Source: Ferruginibacter sp.
GTDB taxonomy: Bacteria > Bacteroidota > Bacteroidia > Chitinophagales > Chitinophagaceae
NCBI GenBank assembly: GCA_018882645.1
Contig: VERM01000017.1
Coordinates: 1 to 12,132, forward strand
Direction: 5' to 3'
DNA length: 12,132 nucleotides
The position numbers and the translations under genes are program-made. The stretch's first letter is position 1, and each line of letters opens with the position of its first letter. Under the pieces are notes generated by a model that worked only from the letters and a program-made list of their open reading frames with translations, was not told the origin of the DNA and did no database searches. This document shows positions 1 to 7,237 of this stretch, in pieces.

Positions 1-1
1 C

Positions 2-184
2 ATCAATACGGTTCAGTTAGAGGATTTGAAAAATCATCCATATATCAAATACAGACTCGCAAATGCAATCATCACATACAGAAATCAGAATGGGTATTTT
101 AAGTCTGCCGAAGATCTGAAAAAAATAATATTGATAGACAATTCCACTTATGAAAAAATATACAATTACATCAGTGTAGAATAA
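2..184 (+). CDS. Helix-hairpin-helix (ComEA-like) protein, C-terminal fragment
   Basis: This is the last 60 codons of a gene that begins before the window; frame 2 is open from the first base to TAA at 182-184. The peptide starts INTVQLEDLKNHPYIKYRLA and continues with a YRNQNGYF segment, then an EDLKK helix and a closing NSTYEKIYNYI helix. That order (leucine helix, P-Y-I hairpin turn, A-x-x-I-x-x-YR helix, G-x-F, second hairpin) is the repeated helix-hairpin-helix unit of ComEA-like DNA-binding proteins, which are common in Bacteroidota. The usual GIG turn reads PYI here. Such domains bind DNA backbone non-specifically, but the role of this protein is unknown because its N-terminus is missing. 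A gap of 113 bp separates it from the acyl-CoA dehydrogenase on the same strand. Confidence 0.7.
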   Translation: MNTVQLEDLKNHPYIKYRLANAIITYRNQNGYFKSAEDLKKIILIDNSTYEKIYNYISVE

Positions 185-246
185 AATTCGTGTTTGCATT
201 ATGTAAATTAGAATATGAATTTTATCATTTTTTAACCTGATTATCA

Positions 247-276
247 TTTGAGTTTTTCATAAAATCACTAAATTGC
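247..276 (+). promoter_or_regulatory. Possible Bacteroidota-type promoter for the acyl-CoA dehydrogenase
   Basis: TTTG at 247-250 is followed after 18 bp by TAAATTGC at 269-276, one T short of the -7 consensus TAnnTTTG. The known spacing in this phylum is about 17-23 bp from TTG to the -7 box. A start near 281 would leave a leader of roughly 17 nt before the ATG at 298. The rest of the 185-297 gap is AT-rich with no recognisable element. Confidence 0.35.
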
Positions 277-297
277 GGCCTCAACGATTGACTTAAT

Positions 298-1440
298 ATG
301 GAATTTCTACAAAATGAGCTCACCTTACAGGTGTCGCAATCTGCAAAAGACTTTGCCAATCAATATATCAGGCCAAATTTGATGGATTGGGATGAATCCC
401 AGGAGTTTCCCATTCATATTTTCAAAGAATTGGGCAAGCTTGGAATGATGGGTGTTTTGGTGCCTGAGCAATATGGTGGTACAGGTCTGGGGTATTTTGA
501 GTACAGTGCCATCATTCAGGAAATAGCTAAGGTATGCGGATCAATTGGTCTTTCTCTTGCTGCTCACAACTCTTTATGTACAGGCCATATCTTGACTTTT
601 GGCAATGAAGCTCAAAAAAATAAATACCTGCCAAAGTTGGCTTCTGCTGAATTCATAGGAGCTTGGGGACTTACCGAGCCTAATACCGGCAGCGATGCAG
701 GCAATATGAAGACAACTGCTGTGAAAGAGGGAGAAAACTGGATCATCAATGGTGCAAAAAGCTGGATAACTCATGGAAAGTCAGGTGATGTAGCGGTTGT
801 GATTTGCAGAACAGGTGAACCGAGATCAAAAAACAATTCAACTGCGTTTATAGTTGACCGTGGTACTCCCGGTTTCACTGCCGGAAAAAAAGAAAATAAA
901 CTGGGGATGCGCGCAAGCGAAACAGTGGAAATGATTTTCGACAATTGTATTATTTCTGACGAAAACAGATTGGGAGAAGTAGGAGACGGCTTTAAACAAG
1001 CAATGAAAATTCTGGATGGAGGACGTATTTCAATTGCTGCTCTCAGTCTGGGTATTGCCAAAGGAGCTTATGAGGCCTCGTTAAAATATGCCAAAGAAAG
1101 GCATCAATTCGATCAGCCCATCGCCAATTTTCAGGGGATTGCTTTCAAACTCGCTGATATGGCTACTAAAATCGAGTGTGCTGAATTGTTAATCAATCAG
1201 GCATGTGATCTGAAGATGAAAGGTTTGCCTATGACCAAAGAATCAGCTATGGCCAAATACTATGCCAGCGAAATTTGTGTTGAAATCAGCACTGATGCGG
1301 TACAGATTTTTGGCGGATACGGATATACCAAAGATTTTCCCGTGGAGAAATTTTATCGTGACAGCAAACTGTGTACAATTGGAGAGGGGACAAGTGAGAT
1401 TCAGAAAATAGTAATCAGCCGTGAAGTTCTGAAGAAGTAA
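298..1440 (+). CDS. Acyl-CoA dehydrogenase (short/branched-chain type)
   Basis: This FAD enzyme introduces the alpha-beta double bond into an acyl-CoA and passes electrons to electron-transfer flavoprotein, in beta-oxidation or branched-chain amino-acid breakdown. Its 380 residues match the usual length of about 380. The first family signature is [13 protein letters not shown] (121-133), in the FAD/substrate-binding beta region. The second is [20 protein letters not shown] (336-355) followed by IGEGTSEIQ (361-369). E363 sits where short-chain and butyryl-CoA dehydrogenases carry the catalytic base, which favours a short-chain or general substrate over isovaleryl-type enzymes, where the base lies elsewhere. 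The N-terminal helical domain, the middle beta-domain and the C-terminal helical domain are all present. The ATG at 298 has no Shine-Dalgarno. The exact substrate cannot be read from sequence. Confidence 0.93.
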   Translation: MEFLQNELTLQVSQSAKDFANQYIRPNLMDWDESQEFPIHIFKELGKLGMMGVLVPEQYGGTGLGYFEYSAIIQEIAKVCGSIGLSLAAHNSLCTGHILTFGNEAQKNKYLPKLASAEFIGAWGLTEPNTGSDAGNMKTTAVKEGENWIINGAKSWITHGKSGDVAVVICRTGEPRSKNNSTAFIVDRGTPGFTAGKKENKLGMRASETVEMIFDNCIISDENRLGEVGDGFKQAMKILDGGRISIAALSLGIAKGAYEASLKYAKERHQFDQPIANFQGIAFKLADMATKIECAELLINQACDLKMKGLPMTKESAMAKYYASEICVEISTDAVQIFGGYGYTKDFPVEKFYRDSKLCTIGEGTSEIQKIVISREVLKK

Positions 1441-1442
1441 TT

Positions 1443-3674
1443 TTATTCTGTATTATATCTGGTCACTGTTTCGATTCCTTCCAATTTCAGCAGGTGATTC
1501 ACGATATTATCGAGTTCGTCTTTATCGTTTACGAATATTTTAATATTCCCTTGGAATATTCCGTCTTTTGCTTCTATTGTCATTGCTGCAATATTTACTT
1601 TTAAATCACCACTGAGCAGGTTGGTTATTTTATTGATCACACCCACATCATCAATTCCCACAATATTAAGGCCTGTAAGAAAAGAAATCTCCTTATTCTT
1701 AGCCCATTTGGTTTTTACAACTCTGTGTCCATAATTAGCAAGCAGCCGGGCTGCATTTGGACAATTGGTGCGGTGTATTTTCAACCCTTCACCGGAAGTA
1801 ACGAATCCAAAAACATTGTCGCCCGGAATAGGTTTACAGCAGTTGGCCAGCGTATACATTATTTTATCACTGCTTTCACCAAAAATGATGAGCTCAGAAT
1901 CTTTTTTGTCCAGAGGCTTATGCTCAGTAATTTCCTGCTTAATCTCTGTTATTTTGATTGGCTTAGGTGCAATCAATTTGTCTACATGAACCGTAAAGTC
2001 TTTTAATTCATTCAGTGTAATTTTTTTAATGGCTATGTCGAAAAAAAGATCAAGATTACTGCTCATTTTATAGAAGCTGCAGAGTTCTTCCAAATTGGAG
2101 GAATTCATTTGGGCGCCGAGAGTCTCCAGTTTTTTTTGAAGTATCTGTTTACCCAATTCGGCAATCTGGCGTTTTTCATCTCTCAGAGTATCTTTAATTC
2201 TTGTTTTAGCTTTACTCGTCACTACCTGATTAAGCCACTCGGAATTGGGTTTCTGTTTGGCACTTGTAATGATTTCAATCTGGTCTCCGCTGCGCAGTTT
2301 ATGTCCGATGGGTACCAATTTGTGATTGACCTTTGCCCCGATACATTTTGTACCTATAGCAGTATGAACTGAAAACGCGAAATCAAGAGCCGTGGCTCCG
2401 ACAGGCAGCATTTTCACATCACCTTTTGGCGTGTATACATATATTTCCTCAGCTAAAAAAGATGTTTTGAAGTCCTGTAAAAAATCAAGAGAATTCGATT
2501 CTGCATTGTTCAGCGCCTCTCTGATTTGTCCAAACCATTTGTCAAATCTGCTTTCATCGTCTTTGTCCTCCTTGTATTTCCAATGAGCGGCAAGACCCTT
2601 CTCCGCAATTTCATTCATCCTTTTGGTACGAATTTGAACCTCCACCCATTTTCCCTCGGGTCCCATTACGGTAGTATGTAATGCCTCATATCCGTTGCTT
2701 TTTGGGTTACTCAGCCAGTCTCTAAGCCTTTCGGGTGAGGGATTGTATTCATCTGTTATGATGCTGTAAACTTTCCAGCAATCTTCTTTTTCTTTTTCAG
2801 CGATTGAATTGACAATGATGCGTATAGCAAACAAATCATACACTTCTTCAAAGGCAACGCCTTTCTTTTTGATTTTAGACCAAATGGAATGAATACTTTT
2901 AGGTCTTCCGAAAATTTCAAAATCCAAACCGGTTTTCTGGAGCTTTTCTTTCAGCGGCTTGATGAAGTCATTGATATAGCGTGTTCTTTCTTTTTTTGTT
3001 TCCTGTAATTTCTTTGCGATATATTTATATGTGTCCGGCTCCATGTATTTCATCGACAAATCTTCCAGTTCTGTCTTGATGTTATACAGACCCATCCTGT
3101 GTGCCAGCGGGGCATAAACATATATGGTTTCTGAAGAAATTTTCAGTTGTTTTTCTTTTTTCATGCTGTCCATCGTACGCATGTTATGCAAACGGTCAGC
3201 CAGTTTGATTAAAATCACCCTAGGGTCATCTGTCAATGTTAAAAGAATCTTTTTAAAATTCTCTGCCTGTTGACTCGTGTTGGCATCCATCACGGTTGAT
3301 ATCTTGGTCAGTCCGTCAACGATTTTTGCAATTTCACTACCAAATTCACGTTGAACATCATCAAGACTGATATCAGTGTCTTCCACCGTATCGTGAAGTA
3401 ATGCGCAAATCGTACTTCTGATACCCAAGCCTATCTCTTCCACACAGATTTTTGCAACAGCAATGGGATGTAACACATATGGTTCTCCGCTTTTGCGACG
3501 CATAGTTTTATGCGCATCAACAGCCATTTCAAAAGCAGCTCGCAGGATTTCTTTATCTCCCGGTTTCAATTTTTCTTTCAAAGCCCTGAGCAGCCCCCTG
3601 TATTGATTGAGGATTTCCTTTTTTTCTTCTGTTTCAGATAAATTATATGTTGATATGATTGTGCCTGTCTTCAT
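1443..3674 (-). CDS. Bifunctional (p)ppGpp synthetase/hydrolase (RelA/SpoT homologue)
   Basis: This cytosolic enzyme makes and degrades the alarmone (p)ppGpp in the stringent response. Its 743 residues give the full long-RSH architecture. The HD hydrolase domain (about 45-200) has the metal-binding H94-D95 and E98-D99 in HDTVED, and RLHNMRT at 161-167. The synthetase domain (about 250-370) has GRPKSIHSIW, D280 in YDLFAIRI, GYEALHT and E345 in VEVQIRT. A TGS domain (about 409-470) follows, then a helical region, a Cys-containing segment with NCCKPIPGD (611-619) and a C-terminal ACT domain (about 665-740). Both active sites look intact, so it is predicted bifunctional (Rel/SpoT-like). The loop that reads RxKD in bifunctional enzymes and ExDD in RelA reads RLRD here (316-319). 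The ATG at 3672-3674 gives a normal N-terminus. Its stop lies 2 bp from that of the convergent acyl-CoA dehydrogenase. Whether it should be called rel, relA or spoT is a naming matter. Confidence 0.95.
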   Translation of the reverse strand: MKTGTIISTYNLSETEEKKEILNQYRGLLRALKEKLKPGDKEILRAAFEMAVDAHKTMRRKSGEPYVLHPIAVAKICVEEIGLGIRSTICALLHDTVEDTDISLDDVQREFGSEIAKIVDGLTKISTVMDANTSQQAENFKKILLTLTDDPRVILIKLADRLHNMRTMDSMKKEKQLKISSETIYVYAPLAHRMGLYNIKTELEDLSMKYMEPDTYKYIAKKLQETKKERTRYINDFIKPLKEKLQKTGLDFEIFGRPKSIHSIWSKIKKKGVAFEEVYDLFAIRIIVNSIAEKEKEDCWKVYSIITDEYNPSPERLRDWLSNPKSNGYEALHTTVMGPEGKWVEVQIRTKRMNEIAEKGLAAHWKYKEDKDDESRFDKWFGQIREALNNAESNSLDFLQDFKTSFLAEEIYVYTPKGDVKMLPVGATALDFAFSVHTAIGTKCIGAKVNHKLVPIGHKLRSGDQIEIITSAKQKPNSEWLNQVVTSKAKTRIKDTLRDEKRQIAELGKQILQKKLETLGAQMNSSNLEELCSFYKMSSNLDLFFDIAIKKITLNELKDFTVHVDKLIAPKPIKITEIKQEITEHKPLDKKDSELIIFGESSDKIMYTLANCCKPIPGDNVFGFVTSGEGLKIHRTNCPNAARLLANYGHRVVKTKWAKNKEISFLTGLNIVGIDDVGVINKITNLLSGDLKVNIAAMTIEAKDGIFQGNIKIFVNDKDELDNIVNHLLKLEGIETVTRYNTE

Positions 3675-3701
3675 CGTAAGTCACGAAATTACTCCAAAAA
3701 G

Positions 3702-3733
3702 TTTATGCTTGTGAAAAACAACGATTTATGCTT
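3702..3733. repeat. Short direct repeat TTTATGCTT (two copies) upstream of RSH
   Basis: The 9-mer TTTATGCTT occurs at 3702-3710 and again at 3725-3733, 23 bp apart start to start, or about two helical turns. It lies in the 168-bp gap between the RSH start (3674) and the tRNA (3843). It could be a binding site for a regulator on one helix face, or chance in AT-rich DNA. Confidence 0.2.
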
Positions 3734-3783
3734 TTTGTGGTTGATTTAGTTGCACTATACGTTTTTTTTAAAAATAAATGCTG

Positions 3784-3791
3784 TAAATTTG
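3784..3791 (+). promoter_or_regulatory. -7 promoter element (TAAATTTG) upstream of tRNA-Leu
   Basis: TAAATTTG is an exact match to the Bacteroidota -7 consensus TAnnTTTG. It lies 51 bp before the tRNA, which would give a short 5' leader to be removed by RNase P. No good TTG -33 element is present at the expected distance; a run of T occupies that position. Nothing else matching the consensus is seen between here and the tRNA, so it would also drive trigger factor if the two are co-transcribed. Confidence 0.45.
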
Positions 3792-3842
3792 CCACCCATT
3801 TGCAATGTTGATTCAAATAATAATCTTGTTGCAGATATAAAG

Positions 3843-3924
3843 GCGGATGTGGCGAAATTGGCAGACGCACCAGACTTAGGATCTGGCGCCGCGAGGCATG
3901 TAGGTTCGACCCCTATCATCCGCA
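3843..3924 (+). tRNA. tRNA-Leu (anticodon UAG)
   Basis: The sequence folds as a class II tRNA. The acceptor stem pairs GCGGATG (3843-3849) with CATCCGC (3917-3923), with discriminator A3924. The D-arm carries GG in its loop. The anticodon stem CCAGA/TCTGG encloses loop CTTAGGA, giving anticodon TAG at 3877-3879, which reads CUA. An extended variable arm (GCC, loop, GGC) follows at about 3888-3898, and the T-arm GTAGG/CCTAT holds TTCGACC. The long variable arm, the anticodon and discriminator A all fit leucine. No CCA is encoded (the sequence continues CG), so CCA must be added enzymatically. Confidence 0.96.
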
Positions 3925-3930
3925 CGATCA

Positions 3931-3977
3931 AAGTTGATAAGTTTAGAGGTTCTCGCAACTTTCAGGCTTATCAACTT
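3931..3977 (+). promoter_or_regulatory. Long RNA hairpin between tRNA-Leu and trigger factor
   Basis: The perfect 11-bp inverted repeat AAGTTGATAAG (3931-3941) / CTTATCAACTT (3967-3977) continues inward through U-G, U-G and U-A pairs, one A/C mismatch and six further pairs, down to a 5-nt loop at 3952-3956. In total 20 of 21 positions pair. Four pairs are G-U only when read as + strand RNA (they would be A-C on the other strand), which suggests an RNA structure and not a protein operator. It begins 6 nt after the tRNA and ends 30 nt before the trigger-factor ATG, without a strong U-tract. It could be a tRNA 3'-processing element, an RNase III site or an imperfect terminator. Confidence 0.6.
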
Positions 3978-4007
3978 ATTTGTTTAATTGCGATTCAAAT
4001 TTTTATC

Positions 4008-5375
4008 ATGTCAACAGTAGCAAGGGAAAACATCGGTTTATTAACTGATAAATTAACCATCAAGGTATCTAAAGAAGATTATCTTCCTTCATTCGAGAAA
4101 AAACTCAAAGAGTACAGCAAAACCGCTAACATTCCTGGTTTCAGGAAAGGTATGGTGCCTTCCGGTATGATAAAAAAAATGTACGGAGCGTCGATTTTTA
4201 ATGATGAAGTCCTGAAATCAGTAGAGAGAAAGCTGTACACATATTTGAATGATGAAAAGCCTGAGATTTTCGGTCAGCCCCTGCCTTTAGAAAATGATCT
4301 GACCAAAATAGATATCAACAGTCCGGCTGATTATGACTTTGGTTTTGAGATTGGGTTAAAACCTGATTTTGCACTTGCGGATCTTTCCAAAGAAACGCTT
4401 ACATCTTATGTGGTGGAAGCAACTGATGCTATGATTGATGAAGAAGTAAGCAGGATGCAGATTAAAGGAGGCAAAATGACTCATCCCGAAAAAATTGACA
4501 ATGAAGAAAATGTTCTGAATTTGTTATTCACTGAAGTTGATAAAAACGGCGATACTGTGGAGGGCGCAAAAATCAAAGAGAATTCTGTCATTCTAAAATA
4601 CTTTACCAAAGAATTAAAAAAGGATTTGAAAGGTAAAGCCGTCGGAGATATCATCACTATAAAATTGGATAAATCTTTTGAAAAGGAGAGATTGGAATTG
4701 ATCGCTCAGGATCTTGGATATGAAAAAAATGATTCTGCCATTGCCAATGCTTACTTCAAACTGGAAATTGTAAAAATCGGACTGATAGAAAAAAGAGAAC
4801 TTGACGAAATTTTTTTCAATGAAGTGTATCCTGGAAAAAACATCAGCAACGAAGCTGAATTTCGTGCTGCAATAAAAGAAGATATTGAAAAATACTGGCA
4901 ATCTCAAACACGCAATCAGATACACGATCAGATATATCATATTCTACTGGATAAGACACCTATGGAGTTTCCTGAAAATTTCCTTAAGAAATGGTTGAGA
5001 ACAAGCGGTGAAAAACCAAAAACAGCCGACGAAGTGGAAGCAGAGTTTCCTACCTTTAGCAATCAGTTGAAATGGACACTTATCAGTGATCGCATCATTA
5101 AAGACAATAAATTGGAAGTATCTGAAGAGGAATTGAGAAACTATATGAAAGAAGAAGTGATGCGCTATTTCGGTCAGATGAATATTGGCGAAGATCTCAG
5201 TTGGCTTGATAGTTACATCGATAGGATGATGAAGGATGAGAAACAGATAGATTCTACTTATCGCAGACTGATTACCGAAAAATTATTTTCTTTTGTTGAG
5301 AAAGGGGTCAAAACCAAAGAGAAAAAAATTACTGCAGAGGAGTTTACTCAACTGATGCACAATCATAAACACTAA
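4008..5375 (+). CDS. tig: Trigger factor, ribosome-associated chaperone
   Basis: Trigger factor binds ribosomal protein uL23 at the exit tunnel and shields nascent chains. The ATG at 4008 gives 455 residues starting MSTVARENIGLLTDKL, a typical trigger-factor N-terminus. The frame is open for 86 more codons upstream, but that stretch translates the tRNA-Leu gene and is not part of the protein. The ribosome-binding signature is clear: NIPGFRKGMVPSGMIKKMYG (41-60) with the FRK loop at 45-47. The middle region (about 155-260), where a PPIase domain normally sits, is divergent and lacks the usual FKBP-type pocket sequence, as is common in this phylum. The C-terminal helical arms (about 260-440) follow, with a charged tail ending HNHKH. 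It probably shares a transcript with the upstream tRNA. The product is certain from the N-domain; isomerase activity is doubtful. Confidence 0.93.
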   Translation: MSTVARENIGLLTDKLTIKVSKEDYLPSFEKKLKEYSKTANIPGFRKGMVPSGMIKKMYGASIFNDEVLKSVERKLYTYLNDEKPEIFGQPLPLENDLTKIDINSPADYDFGFEIGLKPDFALADLSKETLTSYVVEATDAMIDEEVSRMQIKGGKMTHPEKIDNEENVLNLLFTEVDKNGDTVEGAKIKENSVILKYFTKELKKDLKGKAVGDIITIKLDKSFEKERLELIAQDLGYEKNDSAIANAYFKLEIVKIGLIEKRELDEIFFNEVYPGKNISNEAEFRAAIKEDIEKYWQSQTRNQIHDQIYHILLDKTPMEFPENFLKKWLRTSGEKPKTADEVEAEFPTFSNQLKWTLISDRIIKDNKLEVSEEELRNYMKEEVMRYFGQMNIGEDLSWLDSYIDRMMKDEKQIDSTYRRLITEKLFSFVEKGVKTKEKKITAEEFTQLMHNHKH

Positions 5376-5434
5376 TGTTAAGTTTCAATACGACAATTTA
5401 TTGCTTGCCGAATTATGATCAAAATAGTGCTGGT

Positions 5435-5462
5435 AAATATCTATCTGTAAATAGAGATTTTT
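5435..5462. terminator. Possible terminator between convergent tig and RNase E/G
   Basis: AAATATCTAT (5435-5444), a 6-nt loop, and ATAGAGATTT (5451-5460) pair at 9 of 10 positions and run into TT. On the other strand the hairpin also ends in T residues, so it could serve both convergent genes. The stem is AT-rich and therefore weak. It is the only hairpin I see in the 97-bp gap 5376-5472. Confidence 0.4.
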
Positions 5463-5472
5463 AAAGACTTTC

Positions 5473-7020
5473 TCACAATTTTATCTCCTCGCCGGTTTCA
5501 TCAAAAAACTTAAACTCGGTCATATGAAAGCTGTTGTTCGCTTTCATTTTGATACGTTGTTTATATTTCCAACTCCATTTCATGCGCCTCGAAGGAAATC
5601 CGCTAGTAAGATAGGTATGTAGAATAGGGTGCACCTCGATGGTGAGCCCTTTATGTTTTTGCATAATCAGGTAGCTCAGATTTTTTTCAATCTCATCTTC
5701 CAGAATCAACGTTGATGAAATCTTTCCGGAACCCAGACAACTAGGGCATAGTTCGCTGGTATTGATGTTCATTTCAGGGCGCATGCGCTGACGGGTAATC
5801 TGCATCAATCCGAATTTGGATATGGGCACTAAGGCATGCTTGGCTCTGTCATTTAGCATGAACTGCTCCATTGCATCGGCCAGCTTTTTTTTATTCTCCA
5901 TCAATTTCATATCGATGAAATCGACAACGATAATTCCTCCTAAATCTCTAAGCCTCAACTGACGCGCAATTTCCGCCGCCGCTTCCAGATTCGTTTCCAG
6001 GGCATTCTGCTCCTGATTGTTGCTTACACTTTTATATCCGCTGTTTACATCAACGACATGCAATGCTTCAGTATGTTCAATGATTAGATAAGCACCACTT
6101 GGCAAATTGACTGTTTTGCCAAAAGATGCTTTTACCTGCTTGGTTATTCCGAAGCTGTCAAATACAGTATTGTTGTTGTTATGTAGAGTAATAATATCCG
6201 CCTTATCCGGTGCAATTCTTTGAATATATGATTTGGTTTCCGCAAATATTTTTTTATCGTTAACAACGATTTTATTGAAATCGGCATTCAGCAAGTCCCG
6301 AAGTATACTGTTGGTTTTTCCTTGTTCACTCAGAATTCTTGAAGGAGCTACGGCATTTCTTAGGTTGGACTGAATGGTATTCCATGTTTTTTCCAGCCCT
6401 AACAAATCTTCATGCAGCTCTGCTGTATTTTTTCCTTCGGCAGCTGTTCTGACAATAACACCCAGATTTTTGGGCTTTACGGCTTCGACAATTTTTTGCA
6501 AACGCTTTCTTTCTTCTGATGAATGAATTTTTCTGGAAACGGCCACTATATCATTGAATGGAGTTACCACAACAAACCTTCCCGGCAAAGAAAGTTCACA
6601 ACTCAATCGTGGACCTTTTGCAGCGATGGGTTCCTTTAGTATCTGAACCAAAATATTAGGTTTACCGCCCAGAACATCATTGATTTTTCCGGTTTTTATG
6701 ATTTCAGGTTCTACTTTGAACTTGGCAAAATCATTAACTTGATTTTGTTTTTGGTGAATCGATTGTTGGGTAAATTTCAATATCGATTTGATATAAGGGC
6801 TCAAATCTGTGTAATGGAGAAAAGCATCTTTTTCGAATCCGACAGCTAGAAATGCGGCGTTGAGTCCCGGGATTAATTTTTTTACCTTCCCGAGATAGAT
6901 ATCACCTACTGCAAAGTTTGCATCAGATTTTTCACTATGCAACTCAACCAGTATTTTATCCTCCAACAAAGCAATATCCACGCCTTGAGGATGACTATTA
7001 ATGATTAGTTCCTTGGTCAA
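5473..7020 (-). CDS. rng: Ribonuclease E/G family endoribonuclease (RNase G type)
   Basis: This Mg-dependent endonuclease cuts single-stranded AU-rich RNA in rRNA maturation and mRNA decay. Its 515 residues match RNase G and lack the long C-terminal scaffold of E. coli RNase E. The N-terminal part (MTKELIINSHPQGVDIALLE) leads into an S1-like fold with DIYLGKVKKLIPGLNAAFL (40-58). The DNase I-like catalytic core carries D324 in VVDVNSG and the acidic GGIIVVDFIDM segment (361-371). CPSC (425-428) in ELCPSCLGSG matches the Zn-link that joins subunits. The start codon is TTG: an in-frame TAG lies just upstream and no ATG intervenes, while the N-terminus aligns with the family from this TTG. It is the last gene of the leftward HU, TPR, AURKAIP1-type cluster, but a 217-bp gap with hairpins precedes it, so it may have its own leader. 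Confidence 0.94.
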   Translation of the reverse strand: MTKELIINSHPQGVDIALLEDKILVELHSEKSDANFAVGDIYLGKVKKLIPGLNAAFLAVGFEKDAFLHYTDLSPYIKSILKFTQQSIHQKQNQVNDFAKFKVEPEIIKTGKINDVLGGKPNILVQILKEPIAAKGPRLSCELSLPGRFVVVTPFNDIVAVSRKIHSSEERKRLQKIVEAVKPKNLGVIVRTAAEGKNTAELHEDLLGLEKTWNTIQSNLRNAVAPSRILSEQGKTNSILRDLLNADFNKIVVNDKKIFAETKSYIQRIAPDKADIITLHNNNNTVFDSFGITKQVKASFGKTVNLPSGAYLIIEHTEALHVVDVNSGYKSVSNNQEQNALETNLEAAAEIARQLRLRDLGGIIVVDFIDMKLMENKKKLADAMEQFMLNDRAKHALVPISKFGLMQITRQRMRPEMNINTSELCPSCLGSGKISSTLILEDEIEKNLSYLIMQKHKGLTIEVHPILHTYLTSGFPSRRMKWSWKYKQRIKMKANNSFHMTEFKFFDETGEEIKL

Positions 7021-7059
7021 ACGATTAATTTTGTAGACCCTTATGCACTACGGTAGGAA

Positions 7060-7161
7060 ATGGCGAATCTCAATGATCCGGAAGATTCATGGGTACAGTA
7101 TATAGCCATATTCTTAAACCATATGAATTACTATATCTGTAGTTCATATCGAAAAAAATGA
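7060..7161 (+). CDS. Candidate 33-residue small protein, unrecognised
   Basis: ATG at 7060 opens a 33-codon frame ending TGA at 7159-7161, divergent from the RNase E/G gene. The peptide begins MANLNDPEDSWVQYIAIF and ends in a basic SSYRKK. It has an acidic N-terminus, a short hydrophobic/aromatic middle and a basic tail. The bases before the start read TAGGAA, loosely Shine-Dalgarno-like, which is unusual in this window. Against it: the frame is short, no -7 promoter element is visible upstream, and the 7121-7149 hairpin lies inside it. I recognise no family. It may be a chance ORF in the RNase leader. Confidence 0.2.
   Translation: MANLNDPEDSWVQYIAIFLNHMNYYICSSYRKK
7121..7149. promoter_or_regulatory. 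11-bp hairpin in the gap upstream of RNase E/G
   Basis: ATATGAATTAC (7121-7131) pairs with GTAGTTCATAT (7139-7149) around a 7-nt loop. All 11 positions pair in + strand RNA, including one G-U; in - strand RNA that pair becomes a mismatch. It lies about 100 nt before the RNase TTG start on that gene's sense strand. It may be a leader structure, a palindromic operator, or a structure within the small + strand frame. Confidence 0.35.
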
Positions 7162-7180
7162 ATACCGGAAAATGAATTAA

Positions 7181-7196
7181 CTGGATAACCATCCAG
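7181..7196 (-). terminator. Possible terminator after the AURKAIP1/COX24-type gene
   Basis: CTGGAT (7181-7186) pairs perfectly with ATCCAG (7191-7196) around a 4-nt loop. Read on the - strand it comes about 40 nt after the small basic gene's stop and is followed by TTAATTCATTTT, a loose U-tract. The stem is short, so termination would be partial. If real, it separates RNase E/G transcription from the upstream genes. Confidence 0.35.
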
Positions 7197-7237
7197 GAAA
7201 TAAGATATAAAATCAAAAAATGATTTACCTTATCCTA

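Noticed and set aside
17..247. 76-codon frame on the - strand at the left edge
   Set aside because: It is antisense to the helix-hairpin-helix fragment, low in complexity, and has no family resemblance.
1725..2586. Several + strand frames inside the RSH gene
   Set aside because: They are shadows of a full-length RSH reading frame with intact domains.
3755..3958. 67-codon - strand frame over the tRNA
   Set aside because: It translates the complement of the tRNA-Leu gene, a common artefact in databases.
7070..7147. 25-codon - strand frame in the RNase E/G leader
   Set aside because: It overlaps the + strand 33-codon frame in the same AT-rich stretch, is shorter, and shows no start signal or family; a leader peptide cannot be argued from it.
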